From the NCBI GenBank assembly GCA_951812925.1, contig OX638368.1, positions 117,017,309 to 117,081,308 on the forward strand: a stretch of 64,000 nt of DNA. Direction: 5' to 3'. Source of the DNA: Calliopum simillimum (Eukaryota > Arthropoda > Insecta > Diptera > Lauxaniidae). Of the stretch, positions 1 through 11,960 are shown in pieces. The notes beneath the pieces were generated by a model, which was not told the DNA's origin, did not search any database, and saw nothing but the letters and a program-made list of their open reading frames with translations. The first letter of the stretch is position 1. Each line of letters opens with the position of its first letter. Position numbers and translations under genes: made by a program.

Positions 1-420
1 GAGCTAAACATGTTTGTTAAATATGTTGGATGTAGCTAGGCCAACAGTCCCACCTTGGACTTCGTTGGTGCACCTCTGCCGAAAAAATCTGGATTATGCC
101 TTCGATTCCGGTGTATTGTAAGGGATACATATTTCGTCAACGATAACAAAACGGCGCTAAAAATTGTTCCACATCCTACGAGAGTATATTTATGTAAAAT
201 GTGATGTACGCACTCAATTGAGATGCCTAAGTTTCCAGCTTCCTTATGCACTTTCATTCTTCGATCGTTCAATATCATTAACGACTTCTTTTGAGCGAAA
301 TTAACGATCGACATCACATGTGCTGGTACGACCTCAACCGGTTTCGGTAAACCACTTTTTAATCATTGAAATTGATGGTGCAGAGTCCCCAATTTATTCA
401 TCAAGACTTTCCTAGATAAT
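1..420 (-). pseudogene. mariner-family transposase relic, N-terminal part, cut by window edge
   Basis: Read on the minus strand, three frames together give a mariner-type transposase. Seen: IKKWFTE followed by a stop and GRTST (about 325-395), ILNDRRMKV and VHHILH (about 200-285), VDE with YNTPESK in a second frame (about 100-145), then GAPTKSKVGL back in the first frame (about 40-80). In the family the first pair belongs to the DNA-binding region, and VDE...TPES surrounds the first catalytic aspartate of the DDD triad. Stops, frame changes and loss of the linker between HILH and VDE show it is dead. The rest of the catalytic domain would lie left of position 1 or is lost. Family assignment is fairly sure; subfamily is not. 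Confidence 0.8.
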
Positions 421-444
421 ACTTGATCAGCATGGGAAATTCAC

Positions 445-1345
445 TTTTTATACTCTACATCCAGGGTATATTCACTTTGTCCTTCAGTTTGTAACGCAGA
501 GAAAGAGGCGTGGCAGGTGTGGAAAAGTATATAAATTCTTGATCAGCGTCGCCTCTTGAGTCGATATGGCCATGTCCGTCTGTATGGCTGCTTGGGTGGC
601 TGGCTGACTGTGCGTGGAAATACATTTTTTGGAAAAATTGAGCAAGATAATTCAATAAAATTTGAAACACTGCCTCCGTCCTCAAAGCTTACTCATAGGA
701 TTGAAAATGGGCAAAATCGGTCAACGGACACGCCTACCGCCTAAAAAATATACTCAATATGCAACCTTAGGAGTATTTTTCACGACAATACAACCAAAAT
801 ACACACAAATACTACAAATTGTGAGCAAAAGTTTTGAGATGAATATGGAAAAGAGGGCGTGGCACCTTCCATATAAGCAAAAGCTTCAAAACGTTATACT
901 GAAAGCGTTTTTTGAAATAATCGATCTAAATTTGACTCAGACACTAAGGACTATAAATGCAAGCTTTGCAAAATAAACTAAGTGAAATCAGACAAGGGGG
1001 CGTGGCACCTCCCATATAAGCAAAAGTTTCAAAATGCTATACTGAAAGAAGTTTTTGAGATAATCCAACTAAATTTCACTCAAATACTAAGGTCTGTAAG
1101 TGCACGCTCTGAGCTTAAACTAGATGAACTCGGAGAAGAGGGCGTGGCACCTCCCATATAAGAAAAAGCTTCAAAACGCTATGCTTTGATTTTGGTTTTT
1201 GAGATAATCCAACCAAATTTCACTAAGAACTATAAATGCAAAGTCTTAGCAAAAACTGGGTGAACTCGTACAAAAGGGCGTGGCACCTCCCATATAAGAA
1301 AATTTTCAAAATACTGCAGTGTAGGGTATTGAATGTTTGGCCAGG
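445..1345 (+). repeat. dispersed fly repeat with internal 142-bp tandem array
   Basis: It opens with a TATACTCTAC stretch, then TTGATCAGCG and GAGTCGATATGGCCATGTCC (about 538-575), and closes with ATACTGCAGTGTAGGGTATT (about 1311-1330). Between these lie four direct copies of a unit starting GGGCGTGGCACCT at about 855, 998, 1140 and 1276, so the period is 142-143 bp with one shortened copy. Each unit continues CCCATATAAG, a TTCAAAA stretch, a TGAGATAATC stretch and ACTATAAATGC. A shorter copy with the same two ends lies reversed at 26985-27220, which confirms the boundaries. No coding capacity is seen. I recall related sequence as a high-copy family in brachyceran genomes but cannot name the family. 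Confidence 0.75.
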
Positions 1346-2517
1346 CTAAAGGTTACACCCTCACTAGACTTCCTTTGTTTTAAATTCTCGAGGTTGTCTA
1401 CTTTCAGTGGCTGTCAAAGGCAAACTAAATGACCCAGGATACTCAAAATTTCACAGTGGTCTGTTAATAGATCACAATTGATGGAAACGGTGTAGAATTT
1501 AAAGTTACTAAGCAAAGCTATACTCACTGTATGTCTTGAACTTATCAAACTACCCTCCTATTTCAACACTTTCTGATTCTCATTCGTACCACTCGTACTT
1601 GTCAACATTACTTAACAAAAATTCATTGAGACCATGAGATACGCCCCCACTACTGTATAATTTAATTTCTGCAAGTTCTGTTCGAAAATAGTTTTTATTT
1701 CAATTTTGGCCAATTTTCGCTTTTGAATGTATTTTTCTTTCCATTCAAGAATGTTCTTTTTAATACTATTTTTGCAAAATTATTTAATTTTCGAAAAAAA
1801 ACCAAAAACATACATATGCTTATTGTTATACTATTTCAACAAATTCCCAAATTGATATACTTCATTCACTGCCCAATAAACCGTTCAACACCACCGTCGG
1901 CACTTGAAAGCTCCATCCCGGCACACAACACACAGCAATTGCGGCATACGCTGATGATCGTAACTCAACAAAAAGTGTCTGCATTAGAAAGCGATAAAAT
2001 AAATTGACTTTGAAAAATCAAAGTAATTTGGCTAATAAATCTGCCAGGCGTGAATGAAAGGCGCCCTTCAATGGATTTTCCATTTTCGATTTTCAATTTC
2101 CAACACATGGCAAGTTGTTGTGTTGGTTGTATCGATGAAATCGAAACTGATCGACCAAAAAAGTTGTGTGCGATCAAACAGGTGCCACCTTTAATTGTTT
2201 ACTTGTTGTTGTTATTTTTTGTTGAAATTAACAACAAAAACAAACAAAATGTAGCACCACTCCAGCATTCAAAATATAAAAATAAACAACAAATTATTCG
2301 GTTCTACATAAATTCGATTACTCTCAAGTGTTTGATCTTCAAATGCGAATGCGTCTTTCATGTTTTTTCTCGCGGTTGTATTTGAACCTTTGATGTTTAT
2401 TTTTGGTAACAGCGGGGGCTATCGTACAAACTACAACAATACTTGATTATACTGATTTTCACATTATTAGCTAACAATACCACAATGATGAAAAAATCGA
2501 TTTTCTCGCGCTGTATC
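1346..2517. other. A+T-rich stretch with no recognised feature
   Basis: No transposon protein, terminal repeat or RNA gene is visible. Short frames around 1723-2007 and 2050-2385 are low-complexity and resemble nothing I know. Asparagine/lysine-type AAC and AAA runs occur near 2225-2300. Confidence 0.5.
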
Positions 2518-2612
2518 AGCGTAATTAATCGATTTAATTGCGCATTTAACTGCGCCCCTCATTAAACGCAGTGGGTGTGGCAATTAAATCTAAGCATTAA
2601 TTGTGATCGTAC
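2518..2612. promoter_or_regulatory. cluster of TAAT-core motifs, possible enhancer
   Basis: Within about 95 bp there are TAATTAATCG, TTTAATTGCG, CATTTAAC, TCATTAAA, CAATTAAAT and GCATTAATTG. These are cores of the kind bound by homeodomain proteins. The segment is non-repetitive and more complex than its surroundings. In A+T-rich DNA such clusters also occur by chance, so this is only a candidate. Confidence 0.2.
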
Positions 2613-4510
2613 CTACTTAAGTACATACTATATTTTGCTTAACAAATCCATCCAAGTTATGAATGATTTTTTTTTTTGTTTTTTCTCTTTTTGTATCTTT
2701 ACCTTTGTGGGCTGGCTGTGCAATTGGTTGATTGGTGGGCTTTCACTGCATTAAATTTCGCATGCTCAAGAGTGGGAGGTCTCACCACTTTTGTTGCATT
2801 GCATTAATGTGCAACACTGCCACGTGAGTGCCGTTGGCTAAACGTTGCAAATCGTCATCGGCGGCGGCGGCGCTTCGTTGTGTTGCCACGCTGTTGCACA
2901 CACATTGCACATTGAAGCTTGTGCGCTGGTGCAAGCAACTGCAGTTGGCAGCTACTGTTTGCTTTCAGCACCCTTGCGTTAATTTCGTTGAAAATTTTAA
3001 GTGAATTTGTTTACTTTGGCTTCATCCGTCAGTCCATTGTATGCTAATTTTGCTTATGCTACCGAAATATTTGAGATTTCCGCAATCTCAATGGAAATGG
3101 AAAGAAACTGCATATTTTAAAATAATTTTTTTTTTTTTTTTGGAGGAGAAAAACCAAAAGCTCCGTATTTTTCTCATTTTTAAAATTCTTTATTTCATGT
3201 AAAAGTTGAGGCAAAAGCAATGTCAAAATGTGAATATGCCATAGTTTTTGTGCAAATGGCTTTAAATGTCATTGTGCTTTACCATTAATGTTGTAGGTAA
3301 ATAGCGTATTAATAAACAGCCCAAACCAACTGTTGCAAAAATTCAAATGTAAGGCATTTTATGAACAAATAATGGCATTTAGTCGAGTATGACATCGGAG
3401 GTCCACAAAATGTTAGGAAAAAATTTAAGCTTAATTGAGCCATTTTGGACATCACGTGCCAAAGTTATGAAAAAATACCATTTTCGCTGTTTTTAGAGTT
3501 TTTTTTTTTTTTTTGTTTCGTAGATAGAAGTTAAGCTTTTAAATAAGTGTGGTTTTTCAAAACTTTTTTTTTGTTTGGAGACCGACCCGGCCTTTTGTTC
3601 ATTTGACCTATACTTAATGTCACCAATTTCACATCTACATTAAAGTGGTCTAAAAATTAAAAAATTTCTTTGAATTGCGCTCCCATAGCTTCAAAATATT
3701 CTCATTGATCAGAGAATATTTGTTGCATCCCAAACTATTTTAAAAACCGAAAGGTGGTCCTGAATATGAAAAAATTAAACATTATTCATAGATTTTGAGT
3801 CGCTCGTTCGAATCTGCAATTTATTTCTCTTTTAGTTCCGTAGGTGCATATCTGGGTGCGAAACGTCTTTGGTAACCGAACAACTAATGAACAAGCTGCA
3901 GTATTCCGCAACAAGATCTTAAGGCGCATACAAAAGGTTAAGTGGCCTCCCTTTTATCAAACGCCGAACTAAGTACATCTAAAATGCAACCGGATGTCCA
4001 TTACAAAGGATATCAAACTGCGCAAAGGCAAAATGCCGGTAAACCATACGGCGCAGTCATCAGTCGAGAGCCTTGCGGATTTCACAAGGCAGTAAAGGAC
4101 GTAGTAGCAAGAACCATCTCGAAAAGTTCGTTGGAGACGGAAAACCAAAAATCGCAAAAGTTGTGGCAAGATATAAAAGAAAAAAAGGAAAATTGGAAAA
4201 TCAGTAAATTATGACGAACACTCATCCACATAATTTTTCATAACTTGAAAGTAAACCGAGAAAACAATATCCTTATATGCACCAAAATTTGGTAATAATT
4301 CACAAATGATATATGCATTAGATAAAGGCGAATCGAATATATAATATGTATTATTTAATGAACGGCATATTTGAGCAATATATTTGGTCCAACCGTTTAT
4401 TTGTTAATAATTACAAAATATATGTTTGAATATAAAGACCTTTATTTTCATTTATCTTTTTATCAATTGGATACTAACATGGTACTATCTGTATTTTGCT
4501 AAAAAGCAAA
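2613..4510. other. non-repetitive stretch, no gene recognised
   Basis: From 2700 to 2990 the sequence is unusually mixed in composition. It holds a GGC trinucleotide run near 2862-2871 and many TTGCA/TGCAA words, like conserved noncoding fly DNA. From 3120 to 3560 there are poly-T runs. An open frame of 90 codons at 3942-4214 (+) has no recognisable domain and no splice or start context that I can support. Confidence 0.4.
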
Positions 4511-5344
4511 GCTTCTTTGAGGTGATAGAGGCATAGACTTACAAAAAATTATACTACAAAAAATTTTTTTATAGAAAAACTTTTGGCTAAGTGTATAAGC
4601 TTTCTAAGAAAGTATTTGGTTTATAGGGTTTAAACCGATTTCGCAAGTTCTGGACCTTTAAAGTTGATACATTAAATTTTCTTTTACTTTTAGACTTAAG
4701 CATCCATTTTGATAAGAAAAAGATTTAATTAGTATATGTACCCCTTTATAATTTTTATTTTGGAATCTTCGTTACATTTCTTTTAATTTGGTAGTACAAA
4801 TGTCATTCCAATTTTTTGATTTGAAGTCAGAAATAAATACTTCTATGTAACAACACACACGCGCTGCTCTTTATCTACCAGAGCCTTCAAACCGATTGTT
4901 CTTGAAATGTATTTTTTCTGACCTCAAACTAAAAAATTGGTATGACATTTGTGCTTTCGAATTAAAGGAAATTTGACGAAGATTCCAAAAAAATTGTAAA
5001 ACGGTCATTTGGACATTTTCCATACTAAAATGGCCGCCAAAGTCTAAAAATATTGAAATAAAATTTAAAATATTAACATTAAATGTTCAAAACTTTGCGA
5101 AATTGTTTTAAGCCCTGTAAAACAAGTACATTCTTAGAAAGCTTATACACTTAGCCAAAAATTTTCGATAAAAAAATTTTCTCTTAAACGTTAGGGTGAT
5201 CCAAGAAAACTTTTCTTATAAAACAAGTCAGAATATCAGTTTTAATCCTATAACTCTTGAGGTGTAAATTTTAGACCCCCGCCCCCCCCCCATACATGTG
5301 CAATTTTTTGTTAGTCTAGGCCTCCTCTATCACCTCCCAGAAGC
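4511..5344. mobile_element. foldback element, family A, full-length copy
   Basis: The left arm begins GCTTCTTTGAGGTGATAGAG and the right arm ends CACCTCCCAGAAGC. The arms pair over several hundred bases: AAGCTTTCTAAG near 4600 with CTTAGAAAGC near 5133, and GGTTTAAACCGATTTCGCAA with its reverse near 5090-5110. The middle carries CGCGCTGCTCTTTATCTACC. A second, truncated copy with the same ends and middle is at 14172-14988. No transposase is encoded. A poly-C tract (5276-5291) sits near the right end. I could not identify a target-site duplication, so the superfamily is open. Confidence 0.8.
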
Positions 5345-7512
5345 ATGGTTTTTGGCAATATATACATTTTTTATATACATCAATAACATATATATTTTAC
5401 TACAATCAAATTCGAACAAAATTTATTTTTAATATTAATGTTTTTTTGATGCCATGGCATTATTTCTGCGTGCAAACTTAAAAATCCATTCAGGCAAATA
5501 AAATAAAATAATAAATTAACAGCAACCAAATGAATGGTTATGGCACTAAACTAACAAGCGAATTGTGCATTACCCAAGTAGCAAACGAAAAAAACATTCA
5601 ACAGCAAAAGGCAAATTGCACAGCAGCAGCAGCAGCAACAGCAACAGCAGCAGGAGCAGCAGCATTGTTATATGGAAGCGCCAAACTATTTGTCATTTTT
5701 TGTCGCAAATGCGCACGCTGATCAATGCTTTGAATTATGATGAGGATTTATGCACCATACATACATACACATGCATGCAGCTCCATGCTCCACGCCCCAC
5801 TGTTGCATACTTTTTGCTATAGCAGAGTATACAGAGTTACCATGCCAAAATGCCAACCAACCCATCTATGATTTATTAAGTGTTAATAAAGAACTTAAAT
5901 CCGGTGGCTCGCAATTTTGCATTTTCATAGTGATATTGTATTTTTGTTGTTGCTACTGTTTTTGTTGTTGTTGTCATTAAATTTTTCACTTTTGTATACG
6001 CACGTATATACTATATAGTCAAACTATACATACAGACATATGTACATATATTTGTATGCCGCTGATGGTGTTAAGCGAGTGGGCGCCAATAGTCAAATGC
6101 ATGATGTCCGAACATGTCGGACTGTAGCAGCAGCTTACCTTATCTATACGTACCATATACTTGCTAACAGACATATATACATATGTATGTTTGTATGCAT
6201 TTTATGCATTTCTGTGTAGTTAAATAATTCGCTTTATAAAAACAATTTTTGTAATAAAATTTCGCATTGTTGGATATTAAAATTGCATTGTAATTGGTTA
6301 ATCCATGCGTACATTATGGATGATTTTCAGTTTTATGTCGTATGGGTCAAGTTGGCACAATGCGTTATTTTTATTATTGTTTGTTTTAAATGATTTTTCA
6401 CAAATGTTTATAGTTTTTAACGATTTTTGACTTTAAAAATCTGAATACAACTCACTACTTTTTGACTTTAATTGACGTCCACAAACCTTTCGACTTTTTT
6501 CCACATTTGTGCTTTTGGGTCAATCTTTGAGTAATCGAATAAGATTTGGGTTGACATCACAAATTTTTTTGAAAATAAGTGGAAAATTAGTATTTGACAT
6601 ACATATGACTGTGGTAAAATGATTTCCGAAATTCTAAAAAAATCCGAGATGGTGGCCAAAGGAAGTTCGATTCAACTTTTGGATACTCACATATTAAAAA
6701 ATTTATAGATCCTTGGCTTTTCATCCGATTTTAATGAAATTTTCAAGGCTTGTTTAGAAAAGTATAGGACTTTTGAAAAAAAAAAAAAAAAAAATTTACA
6801 CTGAAAAGAAATTTTTATTTTAGGTGTAAAAAAAGCTTTTTTTCTTTTTTAATGCCATTTTTATTTTTTTTTAGATATTTTTATTTAAAAGTAAATTTTA
6901 TTATTTTGCAACCCTCAAAATCGTGGTATCTTGTACAGTTCTTGAGTTATGAGTTTTTGAAGATGTTTAATGTTGTGTTTATCATGTGTCGTTGGTGCAC
7001 GTGCGCTACCATATAGGATTGCCACCGTCCGGATGGTATGTTTTGTTTTTTTTTTTTGTTTTGAAGGATCTAAAAGACCCTTAAAAACAAGACATAATGA
7101 GCTTAGATTTTTTAAAAAATTGTTCCTTGCTTGATTTCACGATAAGTTATGTAAATATCTTAACCCATTATATCGTATTATTATGGGTCTTTTTGACCCC
7201 TTTCCAAAAACTTGGTTGAAATGGGTTAAAATATTCTCCAAAAATATTCTAGAAAAAGGGATGGTGCGTTTTTTTGTTTATTTTTATTTACAAAAAATGT
7301 TCTTAAAAAAGACCATATCTATTCCGGACTTAACTTCTCCTTTGTGCAGAAAAACCTAAGTCCAATGAGTTATTATCACTCTCGTAAAATATTTGTATTT
7401 TGTGATTTAGGACAGTTCTGCATAAAGGTGACGATATCGTCTCCGTAATGCTTAAGCCATTAATGTGCTTTTTTCCAAATTTTGAAAAATAACACAAAGA
7501 ATACTTCATTTT
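5345..7512. other. mostly non-repetitive stretch
   Basis: No gene recognised. It contains a CAG repeat (listed separately), TGTATATA-rich simple sequence at 6000-6200 and A/T homopolymers at 6777-6795 and 7045-7060. Low-complexity frames at 5530-5980 follow the CAG and TTG runs and are not supported as coding. Confidence 0.4.
5621..5663. repeat. CAG/CAA microsatellite
   Basis: An interrupted CAG trinucleotide run with CAA and GAG variants. It could encode short polyglutamine or polyalanine in two frames, but no exon structure supports translation. Confidence 0.9.
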
Positions 7513-7642
7513 ATATACTGGGCCTTATTATAAATATATATTCTGGAGAATTTTATTCTCAGACTGCCTTGTAGTCTTCATTGTAGTCTGAGCAAAAATT
7601 CTTGAAAATGTTTATTCAAGATAAGGTCCATTCTTTATACTG
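7513..7642. repeat. imperfect hairpin of about 130 nt
   Basis: The two halves are imperfect reverse complements. The left runs from TATACTGGGCCTTATTA to CTCAGACT; the right runs from AGTCTGAG to ATAAGGTCCA and TATACTGA. The loop is about 20 nt. It is either a small MITE or a pre-miRNA-like fold; the many mismatches and A+T content make a MITE relic more likely. Confidence 0.5.
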
Positions 7643-9343
7643 AGGGAATTCTTTGAAAGTGTTAACGCCTTGTACACCTCGTAAACTAATAAGAGTTGTC
7701 AAAACCAATATGAATATCTACAAATAACTATTTCTTAAATTTTAGGAAAAAAGTGCATTCATGCTTTTACCATGTCGGGGACAACATATGAAATATTAGA
7801 CTATCTGAAAAAATAGATTTCAGTATCTAAATCGAACACAGCAAAATAAACTATTACACTTTGTTTAAAGTGTTCATATTATTCTATAATTTCTAAGTTT
7901 AGCGAACTTTTTCGATGCATTTCCATAGGAGTTTTCGCAATTTTTCCATATTTCATCTATATCCATTCTAATTCGATCGACTGTTTAACGTTTTTTTATG
8001 TATTTTAAAAGTTCTATCAGTGCATTTTCCTATATTTTTTGGTATTATTTGTAGAACCTTTAATTTTCCACAAAAGAGATCCTTATACTTTTTTTCGTTC
8101 CACTCACCGTTTTCATCAAAAAAGCCACCAAAATGAAAAGTAATTGACACTACACGGATTTCGGAACAGGCCTGATTTACATACTTTTTCATTAACTTCA
8201 ACCTTTTTTTACGTTTTTTTGATATTGTTTGACTTTTAAAGACTTTTCGATATGTAAAATTTAGGAATTTTAACTTTTCACGACTTTTTGAATAGATTTT
8301 AACAGACCTATTTAATACCTGTATAATTCGTTACTTTTGAACTCTTATTGCATTTCCTTGTCATATCAAATTTCTACTGTATCCTTCTTCTTCACGCTAT
8401 TTTCATACGTAATACTGGAAGTCGTTAAAATTACAAACCGTTCCGTTTCATTCCGTTCATTCTGAACGTGAATATGTTCAACAACATCAATTAAAGAACA
8501 AAAAAAGAACAATCCACGAAACATAGTTTACACTACACAATTCATATTCATTGCAAAAACAACATTACATACTAACATGTTTCACTTCCCTAGCCAGCAG
8601 CACCAGCAACTCGTCGTACAGCAGCATTTCCAAAAACGCATTTACTGTGCTCGCACTTTTTTTGTGCTGAACCTCCGTATTATTGCTCACAGTATTGCAC
8701 CTTTCCTTCGAATCATACGCTGCATTTTTTATGACGACTATGGCTACTACTTCATGGCCACTGTCTCTTGGCGCTATTGCTGGATAATGAAGACTTCCAT
8801 ACACCACCCATGATATTTGTTTGTTGGTCACTTGCCACTACTGGTAATCGCCGTCAACGTCATTACCGCATACACTACCGTGTCCGTTCGTTGATGATGC
8901 ACTCCGTTGATAATGATAATTGTTAATTGCCGAATGGTTGCAACCCAGGATTGCATATAAATTTGCTAATTGAATTATGTATTGTCCCACAGTAGTCATG
9001 GGCGAATCGCAGCACCCACAAATGCTTCGAACGGTGGTTGGTGCAGATCGTCAAGGGGATTTTAATATTTTTATATGACACTCTCATGTTTATTTTAAAT
9101 TTCTTTTTCATGGCATGAAATAAATAAGGAAGTTTGCTTTATGGAGATGCATTTGAATAACTCTTAATGAATTCGAAATTTTAATGAGAGAATTTTAGCA
9201 GTAGTCTATATTGGAAATATATACTTATGTATATTGAACTAATTGAAATTAGCAAAACTTTAAGGACCAGCGTAGAGTCATTTTTGTTCCTAGAACTTTG
9301 GCATAGTAAGCTTCCAAAAAAAAGGTATTTCTCTTAGTGGTAA
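7643..9343. other. non-repetitive stretch, no gene recognised
   Basis: Frames at 7968-8201 (-) and 8565-8831 (both strands) show no recognisable domain. The 8570-8920 part is richer in G+C and free of repeats, like unique intronic or intergenic fly DNA. Confidence 0.4.
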
Positions 9344-9649
9344 CCCAGTGTGCCAAACGGACTCGTTTCGGATCCGTAACGGGTTCATATTTTCGTTCTT
9401 TTTATCCGTTACGGAATCCGTTACGTATCCGTTACTGATCCGTTTGCGGGAAGGATTCCTAAAAAAAACGAATCGTTTTTTCTTCTTTTATGGATCCGTT
9501 TCGAACCTGTAACGTACATCAAAAACGAATTCAAAACGGATTCGCTTTTAATAATGTTAATGCTGCTTATAAAAAAAAAAAGAAAACAGGGTGAAGCGCT
9601 TATTTTTAATTAAAAAAAAAACAAAATAACAAAAAAAATAAAAAATTAC

Positions 9650-9731
9650 TAGCCCGGCCGGGAGTCGAACTCAGGCTCCCGGGGTATTACTCTTTCATAC
9701 ACGAGACGTTAGACAACTAGGCTATTGACCG
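9650..9731 (-). ncRNA. tRNA-like sequence with A and B boxes, probable SINE head or tRNA relic
   Basis: On the minus strand an A-box-like TAGCCTAGTTGTC is followed about 45 nt later by the B-box-like GAGTTCGACTCC. The latter lies in a strong stem CCGGGAG/CTCCCGG that resembles an extended T-arm. Downstream on the same strand are T runs that could end RNA polymerase III transcription. A full cloverleaf with a paired acceptor stem is not visible, so it is not called a working tRNA. It lies inside the 9344-10999 element, left of the duplicated part. Confidence 0.55.
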
Positions 9732-9843
9732 AAATGATGTTTACTTAACTGATGTAGACTTATTTGATGTTGAGATTTAAAGTTTGTATATTAAACAAAT
9801 TTCTGTTGTTTTTTTATAAGTATTCTGTGTTGTTTTTCTTCCC

Positions 9844-10999
9844 TTCTTTTGATAAAAAATGTTATATAATCAAATTTGGAATCAAAAACACTTTTTCAAA
9901 CAGAGTTTGAAAAGTTTACAAAAAATCATACGCAATAAAATAAAAAGAAAAAAAAACAAATCAAAAATATTTTTTTATCATAAAAATTAAATAAAGCAAA
10001 TCCGTTTTGAGTTCGTATTTGAAGTATTTACGGAATCGAAACGGATTTGCCCAGGTTCGAATCCTACCAGAGGTGGATTTTTACCCTTTATTTTTCTTCC
10101 TTTTTTTTCTTTTTATTATTTTTTAATTGCTAATAGGCGCATCAAAACGGTTTTTTTCTGTAAATATACAGCATTAACATATTTAAAAGCTAATCCGTTT
10201 TGAATTCGTTTTTACATAAGTTTCGGATTCGAAACGGGCCCGCACTGCGGAATTTAATTTTTTTTTTATTCGCTAATAAGCGCTTCAAAATGTTTTTTTT
10301 TTTTTATCTAAACAAAGCGTTTTGAATTCGTTTTTGATGAACGTTACGGGTTCGAAATGGATCCGTTACCGCGGATTACGTTTTTTATACCTTTATGAAC
10401 TCGTAATGGATTCGAAACGGATCCTCATCCGTTTTTGTGCACATTGGGTTCTTTTGATAAAAAAATGTTATATACTCAAATCATACGCAATAAAATAAAA
10501 AGAAAAAAAAAACATATCAAAAATATTTTTTTTATCATAAAAATTAAATAAAGCAAATCCGTTTTGAGTTCGTATTTGAAGTATTTACGGAATCGAAACG
10601 GATTTGCCCAGGTTCGAATCCTACCAGAGGTGGATTTTTACCCATTATTTTTCTTCCTTTTTTTCTTTTTATTATTTTTTAATTGCTAATAGGCGCATCA
10701 AAACGGTTTTTTCTGTAAACATACAGCATTAACATATTTAAAAGCAAATCCGTTTTGAATTCGTTTTAACATAAGTTTCGGATTCGAAACGGGCCCGCAC
10801 TGCGGAATTTAATTTTTTTTTATTCGCTAATAAGCGCTTCAAAATGTTTTTTTTTTATCTAAACAAAGCGTTTTGAATTCGTTTTTGATGTACATTACGG
10901 GTTCGAAATGGATCCGTTACCGCGGATTACGTTTTTTATACCTTTATGAACTCGTAATGGATTCGAAACGGATCCTCATCCGTTTTTGTGCACATTGGG
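9844..10999. repeat. direct tandem duplication of about 0.55-0.6 kb
   Basis: Two head-to-tail copies, 9844-10448 and 10449-10999, both begin TTCTTTTGAT and end GTGCACATTGGG. The first has about 55 extra bases near 9875-9925. Between them the copies differ by few substitutions and small homopolymer changes, so the duplication is recent. Each copy contains GGTTCGAATCC, an exact RNA polymerase III B-box match, at about 10053 and 10610, but without a matching A box. Confidence 0.9.
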
Positions 11000-11599
11000 A
11001 AATCAAGATCTGATTGTAAACAAAACTTAAAAGTTAAAAACCGGGCTCGTATTCTGCTTAAAATGTTTTTAAAGTAAAGCGACATTGTGATACACATACG
11101 AAACGTGCTTGCTACTTTGCTTCGTCTCGCAAAATAAGCTTGAAAATTAAGGCACTTTGCAAGGGCATTTCCCAGGTGACGAATGTGACCCTCGTACACT
11201 TTTAAAGTGCAAAAAAATTGGAAGTAAATCATATTTTTATTTTAGTTTTTACTTTACATTCTAGCTACTAGGTAGCACTATAGTTAGTACCAACTTTAAT
11301 ACAAGTCTTGGTTCACAAAACGAACGTGACAGAAATAGAAGTAGTTTTTGTGCCTATTCAAAGAAAGTCAGAATTCAGCGAAACAAGTCAGAAATTTAAA
11401 GTGCGACTAATTTTTGAATTTTATGCAATAATGTTACTTTATAATGTATTTTGTATGACTCAAATATCTTCTGTACTTTTCTTTGTTTTGATCATAGTCT
11501 GAATCGATACGTGACAATATGAACGTGACATTTCTTCCTCCATACAAATTTTGCATTGAAAATCTTTCAAAAAACCAGGATTTTACAGTGAATGTTGGA
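11000..11599. other. no recognised feature
   Basis: A+T-rich sequence. Frames at 10936-11232 (-) and 11308-11502 (+) have no recognisable domain, and the first overlaps the repeat to its left. Confidence 0.4.
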
Positions 11600-11960
11600 T
11601 CACCTTATCTTGTTGAGTTGAGGTGGCATCACCAATTTTTCCAAAGGATGTCATTTGTCCCTATCCATTTTACATGTGCAACAAATCTTATAAATTATGA
11701 ATTTTTTTTTTAGGGTCGTGGCATCGCCCATTTTCCCAAGAAACATTATTTGTCCTGGCGCTCTGTATACATGTATTAAATCTCATTTATGTGCGTTAAA
11801 TATTTTGAGAGATATGATGAAGTGATTTTTGTGAGGGCGTGATACCCCCAATTTTTTCAATACACATTATTGGCGATTTTAACATAAATACCAAATCTCA
11901 TCCATGTACGCTCAATAGTTTCAGAATATGATGATTTAAATTTTGGGCTCAATGTGGACC
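11600..11960 (+). repeat. three degenerate ~100-120-bp tandem units of the GGCGTGGCACC family
   Basis: Motif starts at about 11618 (GAGGTGGCATCACC), 11716 (GTCGTGGCATCGCCC) and 11836 (GGCGTGATACCCCC). The units also share CATTATTTGTC, AAATCTCAT and a GAGATATGATGA-type end. The same unit type occurs inside the element at 15919-17107. Confidence 0.7.

Larger units (their letters stand above)
9344..10999. mobile_element. non-autonomous element with CCCARTGTGC terminal repeats
   Basis: It starts CCCAGTGTGCCAAACGGA and ends GTGCACATTGGG, which are imperfect terminal inverted repeats. The sub-terminal regions are packed with both orientations of GGATCCGTTWCG and AAAACGGATT words, so the ends fold on each other: AAAACGAATTCAAAACGGAT near 9521-9540 faces CGTTTTGAATTCGTTTTTGA near 10318-10337. 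The right part is tandemly duplicated (9844-10999). No transposase is present. The flanks (TAA left, AAA right) give no clear target duplication, so the superfamily is undecided. Confidence 0.65.

Noticed and set aside
3942..4214. 90-codon frame on the plus strand with charged C-terminus
   Set aside because: No recognisable domain and an equally open frame lies antisense; no transposon or gene context.
5530..5980. Polyalanine/polyserine frames over the CAG run
   Set aside because: Low-complexity products of a microsatellite in several frames; no exon borders.
8565..8831. Pair of ~80-codon frames on opposite strands
   Set aside because: They are mirror images of one another in unique sequence, with no domain or codon signal favouring either.
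10045..10075. tRNA gene suggested by GGTTCGAATCC
   Set aside because: B box only: no A box at the right distance and the flanking bases do not form a T-stem; the same holds for the duplicated copy near 10610.
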